Shown: positions 17,677-26,762 of the stretch, one piece after another
Layout: every line of letters begins with the position of its first letter
Numbering within the stretch: position 1 is the first letter of the stretch
Source: NC2004 sp050874905
GTDB lineage: Bacteria > Bacillota > Clostridia > Lachnospirales > Lachnospiraceae
Direction: 5' to 3'
DNA: 64,000 bases
NCBI GenBank assembly: GCA_050874905.1
Contig: JBNMLP010000014.1
Span: forward strand, 1-64,000
Notes under the pieces: model-generated
What the model was told of the DNA's origin: nothing
The model's input: the letters and a program-made list of their open reading frames with translations, nothing else
Database searches by the model: none
Made by a program: the position numbers and the translations under genes

Positions 17677-20323
17677 CAGCAATATAGAAAAAAAGAGAGT
17701 GACGAGAGGCATTGCGATGGGAATGGTTGTACTTATGCTGATTGGAACAATCGTTCCTAAAAGTGTCCCCGTGATGCAGGTGCAGGCAAAGACAGCTATC
17801 GAGAAGGTGCTAGTGATCGGAGCGAATAACCGGAGTCTGATCGCAAAATCAAAGAATCAGACGGTATATACCTATCGCTCCAGCAATCCGAAGGTCGCTA
17901 GTGTATCATCTAATGGTGTGATAACCGGAAGGAAAAAAGGAAAAGCTAATGTGGTTCGGTATGTGACCAAAAACAAACGGACAAAAATTGATGAGATCAT
18001 GACAGTAAAGGTGGAAAAACTGAAGATATCTGGAAAGAAGACGGTGTATGTATCTGGAAAATATCAGTTTAAAACCAATGCTGCTTCTGTGAAGTGGAAG
18101 GTGTCAGACAAAAAGAAGGCAAGCATTTCCAAAAAGGGAATATTAAAGGCAAAGAAGACGGGAAAGATCACACTTACTGCCAAATCAGGAGGAGTGACTG
18201 TTAAGAAAAAGATTACAGTGAAAAAGGATGGAATAAAGTCTATTCAGGCACAATTTGTGCGTTCTGCTGCTTATGTGGGAAATACCATTGATAAATCGGA
18301 TCTGCTTGTAAAAGCAGTGTATAAAAGCGGAAAGAAGAAAAAAGTAACCGGGTATGCCATAGAACAGGCACAACTTGCCAAAGAGGGAGAGAATACAGTT
18401 GCTGTCAAATATCAGGAGTATCGGTGTTCGGTAAAAGTGAAAGCGGAGAAAAAGAAAGTAACAGCATTGCAGGCAATGTATCTTGGCGGGCCGTTGGCTG
18501 TCGGACAATCTGTAGGGAATACGGATTTTTCGGTGACGGCTGTTTATAATGATGGATCTACAAAGGCATTAAGTCCACAGGAGTATACGCTTTCTAATGT
18601 TGTAGCAAAAGAAAAGGGAACTTTAAATGTCGTTGTGACGCATCCGGCGAGCAACAGCACCACATCGGTATTTATTCCAGTCAGTGTGCTTTCTATCCAG
18701 GCAGTGGATGCAAGCTATACCGGGGGCGTTTTATACAAGGAAGATGGTGTGGATGTTTCTAAAATAAAGATCCTTGTTACTTACGAGGATGGTTCTACGG
18801 GGCTTGTAGATGCTTCTGACATCCGGATCGGAAGTGTAGAAGAAGCAGATGGAACCGTGAAGATATTGCTTTACTATACGGTGAATGGAACGGAATATTC
18901 CACTGTGATCTCTGCAAAACAAAAAAGTCATAAGCCGGTTTCCATGAATGTAGAATGTGAAAATCCAATCGTGTATGCCGGTCAGGAATTAAACCGGAAT
19001 AATTTTATGGTGAAAGTGGTTTATTCGGACGGAGAGGAACGGGTCACGCAGGACTGGATCAGTGATTATGTGATTTCCGATTATGAAGGGGAAAAGGAGC
19101 TGACATTTCAGTATGTGGAGGACGATATAACACTGACACAAAAGATAACCGTTTCCATCAGAAAGGTAGCAGCAGTTGGAATTAAGGTGACAAAAACATG
19201 TTCTAATGTTATGGCAGGACGGGAGCTGGATCGTTCAGAAATGGAAGTGGTGCAGCTATATGAAGATGGAAACAGTGAGACGATTACGGAATTTACCACA
19301 AATTATAATCCAGAGGATCGCACGACAGGAGATCGTACCGTAATCGTTTCCTACCATGGCTTTGAAGCAACGATGATCATTACTGTGGTTCCTCCAAAAT
19401 TGATTTCGATCAGTGCCAATAGTCCCAGTGTTCCGTCTTTTGTAGGAGAAAATTTAAATACGACGGGGATGATGGTGATGGCCAGTTACGAAGATGGTTC
19501 CACTGCTGCAGTACAGGGATGGACAACCGATTATTCTCCGGCACTTCCAGAGGGAGAGCATGCAATTACCGTGTATTATCAGGATGCAAGTTGTCAGGTG
19601 CGTGTAAAAATATACAAGCATCTGGATGCCAGTGTCTCTGCTACCAGTGTGATCCTAAAGCACCCAGTGATGATCGCAGCCAATGATCTTCAGGTAAATT
19701 GTGCGGTAGTAGGGGGAAGTGCCAGTGTTTCTTCCGGGGGAAATGGTACCTTCCAGGTGATCCCAACGAGTCTTGGAACGGTAACGCTTCAATTAAATCA
19801 TACGCTTACCAAGGAGAGCAAAACGATCAGTATCGCGGTAAGTGCCTTCCATATGTCCTATGTAAATACAGCAGGAGGAAATGTGGCACTCGGAGATACG
19901 CTCTCTTACACGACCAATGCACCCGCCAAATTTACATATGTGGTATACGACGATAATGGGACGGAGGTCACCAGAGGAGGATCTGTTAATTCTGCTTCGA
20001 CCGGATACAATTATGTAGCAAAAACACTGGGAACCCTGGTTGTGACGGCAACCGATGTTGCAACCAATGAACGGGTTGAGAAAAAAGTAACGGTCCGAAA
20101 AGAATTGGCGATCAGCGGAGGCAGCAGTGTGAAAGTAGGATCTACCTTACAGCTTTCTACGACCAAGCAACAGGTAAGCTGGAGCAGCAGTAATACGAAG
20201 CTGGCTACGGTTTCCAGAGCCGGAGTTGTAAAAGGAGTAAAAGCAGGAACAGTAACGATCACGGCAACCTTTCCGGAATACGGAAACCGGACGGTGAAGA
20301 AAAATATTACAGTAAAAAAGTAA
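17669..20323 (+). CDS. Secreted multi-domain bacterial Ig-like protein
   Basis: The 884-residue protein has a signal peptide (hydrophobic 17-30, cleavage after VQA). At the N terminus is a BIG2-like domain (SSNPKVASVSSNGVITG, around 70-85). About five Ig-like group 3/4-type repeats follow, each with an AxYxDGSxxxV signature, e.g. VTAVYNDGSTKAL, VLVTYEDGSTGLV and VMASYEDGSTAAV. A second BIG2 domain closes the protein (SSSNTKLATVSRAGVVKG). No LPXTG, S-layer or choline-binding anchor is seen, so attachment may rely on the coupled membrane protein upstream. Probably an adhesin or wall scaffold. Confidence 0.85.
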   Translation: MCNSNIEKKRVTRGIAMGMVVLMLIGTIVPKSVPVMQVQAKTAIEKVLVIGANNRSLIAKSKNQTVYTYRSSNPKVASVSSNGVITGRKKGKANVVRYVTKNKRTKIDEIMTVKVEKLKISGKKTVYVSGKYQFKTNAASVKWKVSDKKKASISKKGILKAKKTGKITLTAKSGGVTVKKKITVKKDGIKSIQAQFVRSAAYVGNTIDKSDLLVKAVYKSGKKKKVTGYAIEQAQLAKEGENTVAVKYQEYRCSVKVKAEKKKVTALQAMYLGGPLAVGQSVGNTDFSVTAVYNDGSTKALSPQEYTLSNVVAKEKGTLNVVVTHPASNSTTSVFIPVSVLSIQAVDASYTGGVLYKEDGVDVSKIKILVTYEDGSTGLVDASDIRIGSVEEADGTVKILLYYTVNGTEYSTVISAKQKSHKPVSMNVECENPIVYAGQELNRNNFMVKVVYSDGEERVTQDWISDYVISDYEGEKELTFQYVEDDITLTQKITVSIRKVAAVGIKVTKTCSNVMAGRELDRSEMEVVQLYEDGNSETITEFTTNYNPEDRTTGDRTVIVSYHGFEATMIITVVPPKLISISANSPSVPSFVGENLNTTGMMVMASYEDGSTAAVQGWTTDYSPALPEGEHAITVYYQDASCQVRVKIYKHLDASVSATSVILKHPVMIAANDLQVNCAVVGGSASVSSGGNGTFQVIPTSLGTVTLQLNHTLTKESKTISIAVSAFHMSYVNTAGGNVALGDTLSYTTNAPAKFTYVVYDDNGTEVTRGGSVNSASTGYNYVAKTLGTLVVTATDVATNERVEKKVTVRKELAISGGSSVKVGSTLQLSTTKQQVSWSSSNTKLATVSRAGVVKGVKAGTVTITATFPEYGNRTVKKNITVKK

Positions 20324-20397
20324 ATAAGATTGAGACGTTCAAGAACACCGAATAAAATACAGGCTGTTTTATCTCGGTAAGAGAAAGAGCTATAATA

Positions 20398-20436
20398 AAA
20401 AAGAGGATGCTTCGGTTTAGAAGACATCCTCTTTCT
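20398..20436. terminator. Bidirectional terminator between Ig-like gene and pfp
   Basis: AAAGAGGATG pairs with CATCCTCTTT with an inner CTTC/GAAG extension. A-rich and T-rich flanks allow it to serve both convergent genes. Confidence 0.8.
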
Positions 20437-20450
20437 AAAATAAATATAGA

Positions 20451-21680
20451 TTAAATCAAATGCTTGATGGATAAATAATCTGGGATTCCATTTTTAAAGT
20501 TGATATGTGGCTCTCCCTCGATCAGCGGCCGAAGATAGGTGATCATTTCTTCTGTGACATCATTGCCAGCCTCGTTGATCCAGTTTTGTGGTACACTTTT
20601 AGCTGCATTGGCAACGTCACTGACTGCAACGTTTCCAATGGAAATAGTGTATGGGTGGTTATGCTCGCGGTTTAATGTCAGCATAATAGAGGAAAGTCCC
20701 ATTTCTGCAGCTTTTACTGCCTCGCTTCCCAATGAGAAGGCTTCGTTGATATCGGTCAGGGAGGAAATATGCATCGCACTGCGCTGTAATACATTTAATT
20801 CAATGGAACGTACCTTGCATCCGATTGTAGATTTGACTAAATGCTCCAATGCTTTTCCTGTACCACTTAATTGAGCATGACCAAATTCATCAGCAGCTGC
20901 CTGCGTGGCACTGATATATTGACCATCTTTGTCATGGATTCCTTCGGATACTGCAACGATTACATTTTTATTTGTTTTTAATAACTGGTTCAGATCGTTG
21001 ATAAACTGGAAGGTGGAAAAATCACGTTCCGGTAAATAGATCAGATCAGGGGCATGGTTATAATCATTTCTTGCCAGAGCAGAAGCAGCCGTCAGCCATC
21101 CGGCATCCCGTCCCATGATCTCAACGATCGTAACACTTTCCACATCGTATATATAGGTATCGTGTGCAATCTCTAATAAAGAGGTTGCAACAAATTTGGC
21201 AGCAGAGCCAAAACCCGGAGTATGATCCGTTTCCATCAGATCATTGTCAATGGTTTTTGGAATTCCGATGATGGAAATGTCGTAACCGATCTTTTTTGCA
21301 TACTGACTCAGTTTGTCCACCGTATCCATGGAATCATTTCCTCCAATGTAAAAGAACGCATGGATATTCATCTGCTCAAAGGTTTCAAAGATAAAGTCAT
21401 ACTGCGCTGGATTTACCGTGTAGTCTGGCAGTTTATAGCGGCAGGAACCTAAATACATGGCCGGAGAAGTCATCAGTGTAGAGATGGCTCTTTCATTTTT
21501 TGCAAAGGTATCATTTAATGCAATGATCTTATGCTGTAATACACCCTGTATCCCATTGATCGAACCATAGATGGTGTCAAAGGAACGGCTTTTGATCGCA
21601 GCGTCAATGACACCGGCAAGGCTTGCGTTGATCGCAGCAGTAGGACCACCTGATTGTGCTACAATACAGTTTTTTTTCAT
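20451..21680 (-). CDS. pfp: PPi-type 6-phosphofructokinase
   Basis: Phosphofructokinase of 409 residues. The motif that in ATP enzymes reads GGDGS is here GGNDS (113-117), and PKTIDND (141-147) has the lysine typical of pyrophosphate-dependent enzymes. MGRDAGW near 188 is the fructose-6-phosphate site. These point to reversible PPi-linked phosphorylation of fructose 6-phosphate, common in clostridia, but phosphoryl donor choice should be treated as likely rather than certain. GGGAGGATACTC precedes the ATG. The gene is monocistronic and convergent with the Ig-like operon. Confidence 0.88.
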   Translation of the reverse strand: MKKNCIVAQSGGPTAAINASLAGVIDAAIKSRSFDTIYGSINGIQGVLQHKIIALNDTFAKNERAISTLMTSPAMYLGSCRYKLPDYTVNPAQYDFIFETFEQMNIHAFFYIGGNDSMDTVDKLSQYAKKIGYDISIIGIPKTIDNDLMETDHTPGFGSAAKFVATSLLEIAHDTYIYDVESVTIVEIMGRDAGWLTAASALARNDYNHAPDLIYLPERDFSTFQFINDLNQLLKTNKNVIVAVSEGIHDKDGQYISATQAAADEFGHAQLSGTGKALEHLVKSTIGCKVRSIELNVLQRSAMHISSLTDINEAFSLGSEAVKAAEMGLSSIMLTLNREHNHPYTISIGNVAVSDVANAAKSVPQNWINEAGNDVTEEMITYLRPLIEGEPHINFKNGIPDYLSIKHLI

Positions 21681-21836
21681 GAGTATCCTCCCAATCTGTT
21701 GTCAAAAATAAGCTCATAACTACCAACATTATATGACAGGAATAAGATGCGTGCAAGGTGCAAAAACGTTGGAAATGAAAAAAGGAAGAATGGATAAAAG
21801 TAGAAAGAAAAAACAAGAGAATTTAGTCATTATTAC

Positions 21837-21865
21837 TTGTAAAATCTATATAAATATTATATAAT
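21837..21865 (+). promoter_or_regulatory. Promoter of 6S-like RNA
   Basis: TTGTAA (21837-21842), 17 bases, TATAAT (21860-21865), leading straight into the structured RNA. Confidence 0.7.
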
Positions 21866-21871
21866 CTAAGT

Positions 21872-22060
21872 AACATATTTCCTGGAGTGTTCGAAAACTT
21901 CTATTATTTTGAACCTACATTACGTGAAAAGGAACTCCTATATTTATATAGTAATATCAGGCCTCCTAGGATCAGAGGAAGATAGATCTATATGTGCGGA
22001 CATCCACCTAGCTGAGCTAGGGCGTCAAAATATAGAAAACGGCACCTTGGGAGATTTCGT
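21872..22060 (+). ncRNA. ssrS: 6S RNA (candidate)
   Basis: An intergenic transcript unit with its own promoter and terminator and no credible ORF. A closing stem pairs ATTTCCTGGAGTGTT (21877-21891) with GGCACCTTGGGAGAT (22041-22055), giving 14 of 15 pairs including G-U. An AU-rich unpaired 5' strand (CGAAAACTTCTATTATTTTG) faces an A-rich 3' strand (CAAAATATAGAAAAC). This is the rod with a central bubble that in 6S RNA mimics an open promoter and binds sigma-70 polymerase. The TGTTCG after the 5' arm and the size of about 180 nt match the family. Ends are approximate. Confidence 0.75.
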
Positions 22061-22064
22061 AGAC

Positions 22065-22094
22065 AAAAAAGCAGCAGGAATGCTGCTTTTTTTA
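22065..22094 (+). terminator. Terminator of 6S-like RNA
   Basis: AAAGCAGCA/TGCTGCTTT with GGAA loop, followed by a T run. Confidence 0.9.
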
Positions 22095-22186
22095 TTTCGG
22101 TAAAGAGGTATGCCGGCCGGGCAACTTGCGGCATATTTGAACGGGCACTGCATACGCTTATATAAAATGGTCTGAAGGAGGTTTAT

Positions 22187-24490
22187 ATGAAGAAGCGCAT
22201 TGGAATTATTTTTATTCTGATCGGCTGTATTACAGCCATTATTATGCTCTCCTTTCGTTGGGAACAGGACAAGGATGGTGTGACGAGAGCGGAAGCTGCC
22301 AAACTGTTCTCTCTGCTTTTTACAGCACAGGATGAGAAGGAGGGGAGCGGAGAATCTCCATTTTCGGATGTGGGAAAAGAGGATCCGGATTATGCCTATA
22401 TTTATGACGCATTTGAACGAAACCTGTTTGTGATAGATGAGACGAAGAAAACATTTGGAAAAGATCAATTCTTTACTTATGAGGATTATGGACAGGCGGC
22501 ATTGCAGTTAGGATTATCAGTGGATGAATTTCCTTTTTCTCATAAGAGCAAACGCGCCATGACACCACAGGATTTTTATAAGATGTATGATGCATTGCGA
22601 GTGCTTTACAAAGATAGTGCGCGGGTAAAGAAAAAGTACGCACTCCTTTATTCATATGATGCGAAGAAAAAAGAACTTGTGACAAGTGCCGGAACCTATA
22701 CAAAAGTTGGAAAAGAGATGAAAAAAAAGGTTGGAAAGGTGATCTGTTACTATGCCTGTGAGGGAGAATTTTTACGATATCTTTCCTTGAGCAACCGGTC
22801 GATCACTTTAAAAAATGTCTGGTGCAGTGCAGTACAAAATGAGGAACTTACGATTTTTGCCAAACAGAATACAGTGACGCTTCCTGTTACGGACGCTGCA
22901 GTGGATGCGGCCGGACATGTCGTTGATGTAACGGTTGCAAACCAGCAGGTACAGTCTGTTGCCAAAAAAGAGGCAACAGTAAATGGCAAGGTAGTGTCGG
23001 TAACAAAGGACTCTATTTCTTTGGAGAAAAAAACGTATAAACGAAGCAGCACGCTTCCAGTGTACGTGACATACGAAGGGATCAAGGAGCTTTCTTCGCT
23101 GGCGGCACTGATGAGTTATAAATCCGTCCATCTGGTTTTAGACCAGGAACAGGTAGTGGCAGTGGTCATTCCGGCATCAGAACAGACAACGATGCTTCGG
23201 GTGTTGTTAAATACGACCGGATTTCAGTCAAAATTCCACGAGCAGATCACTGTAACGGCGGATACTGCATTTTCTGTGTCACGAGGAGAGGAAAAAAGCT
23301 CCTATCAAAAAGGAGAGGAGCTTACATTTTTACCGGAGGATGTGGCTCTTAATGAGCGTATCCGGATAGAAACGGAGGCACAGGGAGGACGTCTGATCGT
23401 GAAAAGTATGGAGCGTGCCTATGGAAATCCGTCCTATCGCGGCAGTCTGGAGATTGCGAAAACAGAGGAGGGTATGGTACTGGTCAATGAAGTGGGAGTG
23501 GAGCCTTATCTGTATGCCGTTGTGCCAAGTGAGATGCCGGTGCGATATGGCAGCGAGGCACTAAAACTGCAGGCGGTATGTGCCAGAAGCTTTGCATTCA
23601 GCCAACTAAAGGATCCGTCCTTTTTAGCTTATGGAGCACATTTGGACGACAGTGTGAACAGTCAGGTATACAACAATACGAAAGAGTGTGAAGAAAGTAT
23701 TCTTGCTGTGGACAGTACATGTGGTCAGGTGTTGCATGACAACGGCCAGCTTGTCACGACCTATTTCTTTTCTACCTCATGTGGATATACGGGAAATCGT
23801 TCGGATGTGTGGATCTCAAATGCAGCGTCCCCCTCGTATCTGACCGGAAAGCTGCAGGCGAGTGAAGGGGGAACACTGGACTTAAAGGATGAGACAACGT
23901 TTCGAACCTTTATTGATAATACAAATGCTTACGATTTTTTTGAAAAAAAAGAGCCGTGGTTCCGATGGACGGTATCGATGAGTAAAAAGCAGATTCAGTC
24001 GTTGATCGAGAAAAATTTAAGCAGTGTTTCCCGTTATGTTACCGTAAAGCAGGACGACGGAAGCTACAAACAGCAGGAGATCCCCGGTATCGGCTCGCTG
24101 AAAGATATAAAGGTGGGAGAGCGGAGCAGCTCAGGAGTATTAAAATCTCTGGTACTTACAGGTTCTAAAGCACAGATTATGGTGACCAGTGAATATGGTA
24201 TCCGCAAACTGCTTGGAGACAGCACGACCCCTATTACGGTAAATGGAGGCGGTACCTTAAATCAGGCGATGCTTCCAAGTGGCTATTTTTATTTTGACAT
24301 GAAAAAAACAAAAAATGGGAAAATAAAAACCGTCACCTATCATGGCGGCGGTTATGGACATGGGGTAGGTATGAGTCAGAATGGAGCCAAAGCAATGGGC
24401 GAAAAAGGCTATACCTATGAACAGATGTTATCCTACTTTTTTGAAGGAACAACGCTTTATAATATGTATGAGGATCAGAGTGGAAGATAG
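22187..24490 (+). CDS. SpoIID-domain protein with S-layer-homology-like N terminus
   Basis: The 767-residue protein has an N-terminal membrane helix or signal (5-22). An S-layer-homology-like helical segment follows (TRAEAAKLFSLLF...FSDVGKEDPDYAYI, about 32-75). A long beta-rich middle leads to a C-terminal SpoIID/LytB domain (about 420-760). Key features are VVPSEMPVRYGSEALKLQAV, where the glutamate near 449 matches the lytic transglycosylase residue of SpoIID, and GGGYGHGVGMSQNGAKAMGEKG. SpoIID enzymes cleave denuded peptidoglycan glycan strands. The large N-terminal part makes a role outside engulfment possible. An AAGGAGGTTT site precedes the ATG. Confidence 0.87.
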   Translation: MKKRIGIIFILIGCITAIIMLSFRWEQDKDGVTRAEAAKLFSLLFTAQDEKEGSGESPFSDVGKEDPDYAYIYDAFERNLFVIDETKKTFGKDQFFTYEDYGQAALQLGLSVDEFPFSHKSKRAMTPQDFYKMYDALRVLYKDSARVKKKYALLYSYDAKKKELVTSAGTYTKVGKEMKKKVGKVICYYACEGEFLRYLSLSNRSITLKNVWCSAVQNEELTIFAKQNTVTLPVTDAAVDAAGHVVDVTVANQQVQSVAKKEATVNGKVVSVTKDSISLEKKTYKRSSTLPVYVTYEGIKELSSLAALMSYKSVHLVLDQEQVVAVVIPASEQTTMLRVLLNTTGFQSKFHEQITVTADTAFSVSRGEEKSSYQKGEELTFLPEDVALNERIRIETEAQGGRLIVKSMERAYGNPSYRGSLEIAKTEEGMVLVNEVGVEPYLYAVVPSEMPVRYGSEALKLQAVCARSFAFSQLKDPSFLAYGAHLDDSVNSQVYNNTKECEESILAVDSTCGQVLHDNGQLVTTYFFSTSCGYTGNRSDVWISNAASPSYLTGKLQASEGGTLDLKDETTFRTFIDNTNAYDFFEKKEPWFRWTVSMSKKQIQSLIEKNLSSVSRYVTVKQDDGSYKQQEIPGIGSLKDIKVGERSSSGVLKSLVLTGSKAQIMVTSEYGIRKLLGDSTTPITVNGGGTLNQAMLPSGYFYFDMKKTKNGKIKTVTYHGGGYGHGVGMSQNGAKAMGEKGYTYEQMLSYFFEGTTLYNMYEDQSGR

Positions 24491-25314
24491 GAGATATCAT
24501 TTTCTGGTCCGCCGAATAAACAGTGATTTAATTCACCGCCGATGAACAAAATAAACATACAGAAGTAAAGCCACAACAAAGTTAAGATGATTCCGGTCAA
24601 GGAACCATACATGACAGTGAAGTTATTAAAATTATCAATGTAGATGGAAAATCCAAGTGATGTTCCCACCCACCCGATCGTGGAAAGGAAGGCACCGGGA
24701 ATACAGTGTAAAAATGTGGTTTTCTGATCCGGTAAAAAGCGGTAGAAAAACAGGAAAAAGAGCAAAAGCAATGCGATCACAACAATGGTTCGCAGAGAAC
24801 CGATCGTGTTTGCAATTCCCGCAATAAATGGAAATTCTTTCATTAATGTGTGAATGATCTGATTACCAAATACTAATACAACCATCAATAAAATAATGGA
24901 GAATGAAAAGAATAGTGTATATATGGTAGAGATCAAACGAACAACAAAATAGTTGGTACTTTTGCGATAGTTGGTAATGGTATTGAATCCGTTTTTGATA
25001 GACATAACACCTTTAGAAGCCGCCCATAATGTAACGAGAATGGAAAGAGAAAGAACGGTTCCGGTGGAATTATTTAAGGTATCCATGATCAGTGGCTCAA
25101 TGTAAGGATAAAAGGCTTCTGGAATAAAGGAAATGATAAGATCCTTAATCTGTTCATTTGGAATCGGCACAAACTGCACCAAACTCATGATTGACATAAG
25201 AAATGGGAAGAAAGACAGTACCGTAAAGAACGCTGCCTGCGCAGCATAAGCTCCCAGATGGTGTTTGGTTACACCGTCAGCAACTCGAAATCCTAAAGAA
25301 AACAGTTTCAGCAA
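24475..25314 (-). CDS. YihY/BrkB-family inner membrane protein
   Basis: The 279-residue membrane protein has about six hydrophobic segments and family motifs: AYAAQAAFFTVLSFFPFL near residue 25, WAASKGVMSIKNGFN near 110, and a C-terminal GIILTLLWLYFCMFILFIGGELN. Function of the family is not established (formerly mis-named RNase BN). I prefer a TTG start at 25314: the GGGAGGTG site directly abuts an in-frame GTG at 25323 and would be too close for that codon. It converges with the SpoIID-domain gene and overlaps its 3' end by 16 bases. Confidence 0.85.
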   Translation of the reverse strand: MLKLFSLGFRVADGVTKHHLGAYAAQAAFFTVLSFFPFLMSIMSLVQFVPIPNEQIKDLIISFIPEAFYPYIEPLIMDTLNNSTGTVLSLSILVTLWAASKGVMSIKNGFNTITNYRKSTNYFVVRLISTIYTLFFSFSIILLMVVLVFGNQIIHTLMKEFPFIAGIANTIGSLRTIVVIALLLLFFLFFYRFLPDQKTTFLHCIPGAFLSTIGWVGTSLGFSIYIDNFNNFTVMYGSLTGIILTLLWLYFCMFILFIGGELNHCLFGGPENDISYLPL

Positions 25315-25401
25315 ATCTTTCACCTCCCAAAATACTTATGGTATTATAACAGATTTTTCAAAAAAGGAAAGTCTTTTTTGAAAAATGAATCGTTTTTTTC
25401 G

Positions 25402-25429
25402 TTGACATTTTCACAGGATATGTTACAAT
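25402..25429 (+). promoter_or_regulatory. pheST promoter
   Basis: TTGACA (25402-25407), 16 bases, TACAAT (25424-25429), just before the T-box leader. Confidence 0.75.
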
Positions 25430-25435
25430 ATTATG

Positions 25436-25700
25436 GTTAAAAGCGATGAAAACGTACAGTAGTCATGCATTTTCTTTCCCAGAGAGTTCCGGTGATTCGC
25501 TGCGAGCCGGATAAAGTTCAGATACATGATGAATTTCCCGTTTGAGCTGCGGTTTTGAAGTAGATTTTTATGGTAGAGACCGACGTTGCCTACGCGTTAA
25601 GTAGAATGAAGAGTCCGTGCTGAAAATGCAGTGCGGGAACTAGGGTGGTACCGCGATGATTCGTCCCTATATGCAAGCAATTGCATATAGGGCTTTTTTA
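25436..25700 (+). promoter_or_regulatory. T-box leader for pheST, Phe specifier
   Basis: tRNA-sensing riboswitch. The T-box proper, AGGGTGGTACCGCG, lies at 25642-25655. The terminator pairs CCCTATATGCAA with TTGCATATAGGG (25665-25692) and a T run follows. Stem I carries the AGAGAG stretch near 25480, and in its 3' specifier loop a GAATTTC sequence offers UUC (25535-25537), a Phe codon that fits the genes downstream. Uncharged tRNA-Phe would stabilise the antiterminator and turn on pheS-pheT. Confidence 0.95.
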
Positions 25701-25726
25701 ATTTATTAAGAAAAGGAGAACGCACA

Positions 25727-26746
25727 ATGAAAGACAAGTTGAATGCGATCAAAGAAGCAGCATTAAAACAGATTGAAACTGCCAAAGACTTGGATGCACT
25801 GAACGACATCAGAGTATCTGTTCTTGGTAAAAAGGGCGAGCTTACCCAGGTACTTAAGAGTATGAAGGATGTCGCTCCAGAAGATCGCCCGAAGGTAGGA
25901 CAGATGGTGAACGATACCCGTGCCGCCATTGAAAATGTACTGGAAAAGGAAAAGACGATGCTTCAGCGTAAGATCCGTGAGGAGAAAATGAAGCGAGAAG
26001 TTATTGACGTAACTTTGCCTGGTAAGAAGAAAATGACTGGTCACCGTCATCCAAACCAGATTGCGTTAGAGGATTTAGAGCGCGTCTTTATCGGAATGGG
26101 GTATGAGGTGGTAGAAGGCCCGGAGGTAGAGTTAGACCATTACAATTTTGAGCTGTTAAATATTCCGGCAAATCATCCGGCAAAGGATGAGCAGGATACT
26201 TTCTATATTACGAAGGATATTTTACTTCGTACCCAGACCTCTCCGGTACAGGCTCGTATCATGGAGCAGGGAAGAATGCCGATCCGTATCATTTCACCGG
26301 GAAGAGTATTCCGTTCCGATGAGGTGGATGCTACACATTCTCCATCCTTCCATCAGGTAGAGGGACTGGTTGTAGACAAAGGTATTACCTTTGCAGATTT
26401 AAAGGGAACGATCAACCAGTGGGCAAAAGAATTTTTCGGACCGGATACCAAAACCAAATTCCGTCCACATCATTTCCCATTTACCGAGCCATCGGCTGAG
26501 GTTGATGTTACCTGCTTTAAGTGTGGAGGAAAAGGCTGCCGTATGTGTAAAGGAAGCGGCTGGATTGAGATTTTAGGATGTGGTATGGTACATCCAAAAG
26601 TGCTTCATGACTGTGGCATTGATCCGGAAGAATATAGTGGATTTGCGTTTGGTATTGGCTTAGAGCGTATCGCACTGTTGAAGTATGAGATTGATGATAT
26701 GCGCTTATTATATGAAAATGACAAACGTTTCTTAGATCAGTTTTAA
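25727..26746 (+). CDS. pheS: Phenylalanyl-tRNA synthetase alpha subunit
   Basis: Catalytic alpha subunit of the alpha2-beta2 class II enzyme, 339 residues. An N-terminal coiled coil binds tRNA. Class II motif 2 is at GRVFRSDEVDATHSPSFHQVEGL and motif 3 at GFAFGIGLERIALLKY. A cysteine cluster near 263-274 (CFKCGGKGCRMC) is a zinc-like knuckle seen in many Firmicute PheS. The gene lies 26 bases after the T-box terminator and shares an operon with pheT, 16 bases downstream. Confidence 0.97.
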   Translation: MKDKLNAIKEAALKQIETAKDLDALNDIRVSVLGKKGELTQVLKSMKDVAPEDRPKVGQMVNDTRAAIENVLEKEKTMLQRKIREEKMKREVIDVTLPGKKKMTGHRHPNQIALEDLERVFIGMGYEVVEGPEVELDHYNFELLNIPANHPAKDEQDTFYITKDILLRTQTSPVQARIMEQGRMPIRIISPGRVFRSDEVDATHSPSFHQVEGLVVDKGITFADLKGTINQWAKEFFGPDTKTKFRPHHFPFTEPSAEVDVTCFKCGGKGCRMCKGSGWIEILGCGMVHPKVLHDCGIDPEEYSGFAFGIGLERIALLKYEIDDMRLLYENDKRFLDQF

Positions 26747-26762
26747 TTAGGAGGGAATCAAC

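Noticed and set aside
21909..22103. 64-codon ORF on the plus strand
   Set aside because: It lies inside the 6S-like RNA and its terminator, has no ribosome site, and the terminator is within its end.
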